6,487 nt of DNA. Origin: Gammaproteobacteria bacterium. Its GTDB lineage: Bacteria; Pseudomonadota; Gammaproteobacteria; SZUA-229. The number at the start of each line of letters is the position of its first letter. Within the stretch, counting starts at the first letter, position 1. Shown here in pieces: positions 6,484 through 6,487 of the stretch. Under the pieces are notes generated by a model. That model saw only the letters and a list, made by a program, of their open reading frames with translations. It was not told the origin of the DNA and did no database searches. Position numbers and translations under genes: made by a program. The stretch lies in contig DAOWLL010000104.1 of NCBI GenBank assembly GCA_030641945.1, positions 1-6,487 on the forward strand. Direction: 5' to 3'.

Positions 6484-6487
6484 GAAA

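Noticed and set aside
6441..6487. CRISPR-like or T-box leader upstream of ileS
   Set aside because: The units are only about 7 bases with no spacers, so it is not a CRISPR. No T-box specifier or antiterminator structure is visible, and T-boxes are not expected for ileS in gammaproteobacteria.

Overview
This window looks like ordinary chromosome from a gammaproteobacterium. It joins the end of a type IV pilus minor-pilin/PilY1 gene cluster to a housekeeping block. All six genes have recognisable close relatives. The layout matches one known from Pseudomonas and relatives: pilY1 and pilE run on the + strand and converge on ispH, the last gene of an ileS-lspA-fkpB-ispH block on the - strand. Base composition is moderate. 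I cannot name the genus from the sequence alone.

Left part (1-1442, + strand): the C-terminal third or so of PilY1, the pilus-tip adhesin/assembly factor, enters from the left edge already in frame and carries an EF-hand-like calcium loop. After a 41-base gap comes pilE, a minor type IV pilin with a textbook class III leader. The small gene pilY2, which lies between these two in P. aeruginosa, is absent here.

Convergent gap (1443-1699): this contains no gene. It holds a 34-bp imperfect inverted repeat (30/34 matches, the outer 21 bp perfect) around about 134 bp of non-coding sequence. A 5-bp direct repeat (AGATT) flanks it at matching distances. The arrangement resembles a short non-autonomous mobile element or dispersed repeat, and the arms could also act as a shared transcription-ending structure.

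Right part (1700-6441, - strand): transcription runs right to left through ileS (isoleucyl-tRNA synthetase), lspA (lipoprotein signal peptidase), fkpB (SlpA-type FKBP prolyl isomerase/chaperone) and ispH (HMBPP reductase of the MEP isoprenoid pathway). Every junction is an overlap (1, 8 and 4 bases), so the block is very probably one translationally coupled operon. The gene expected upstream of ileS (ribF in many relatives) lies beyond the right edge.

Right edge (6442-6487): the last 46 bases hold a run of degenerate 7-base repeats abutting the ileS start codon, in the position where a Shine-Dalgarno sequence would be expected.

I found no previously undescribed multi-gene system. The points worth a second look are the two repeat structures, one in the convergent gap and one against the ileS start, plus some start-codon details.
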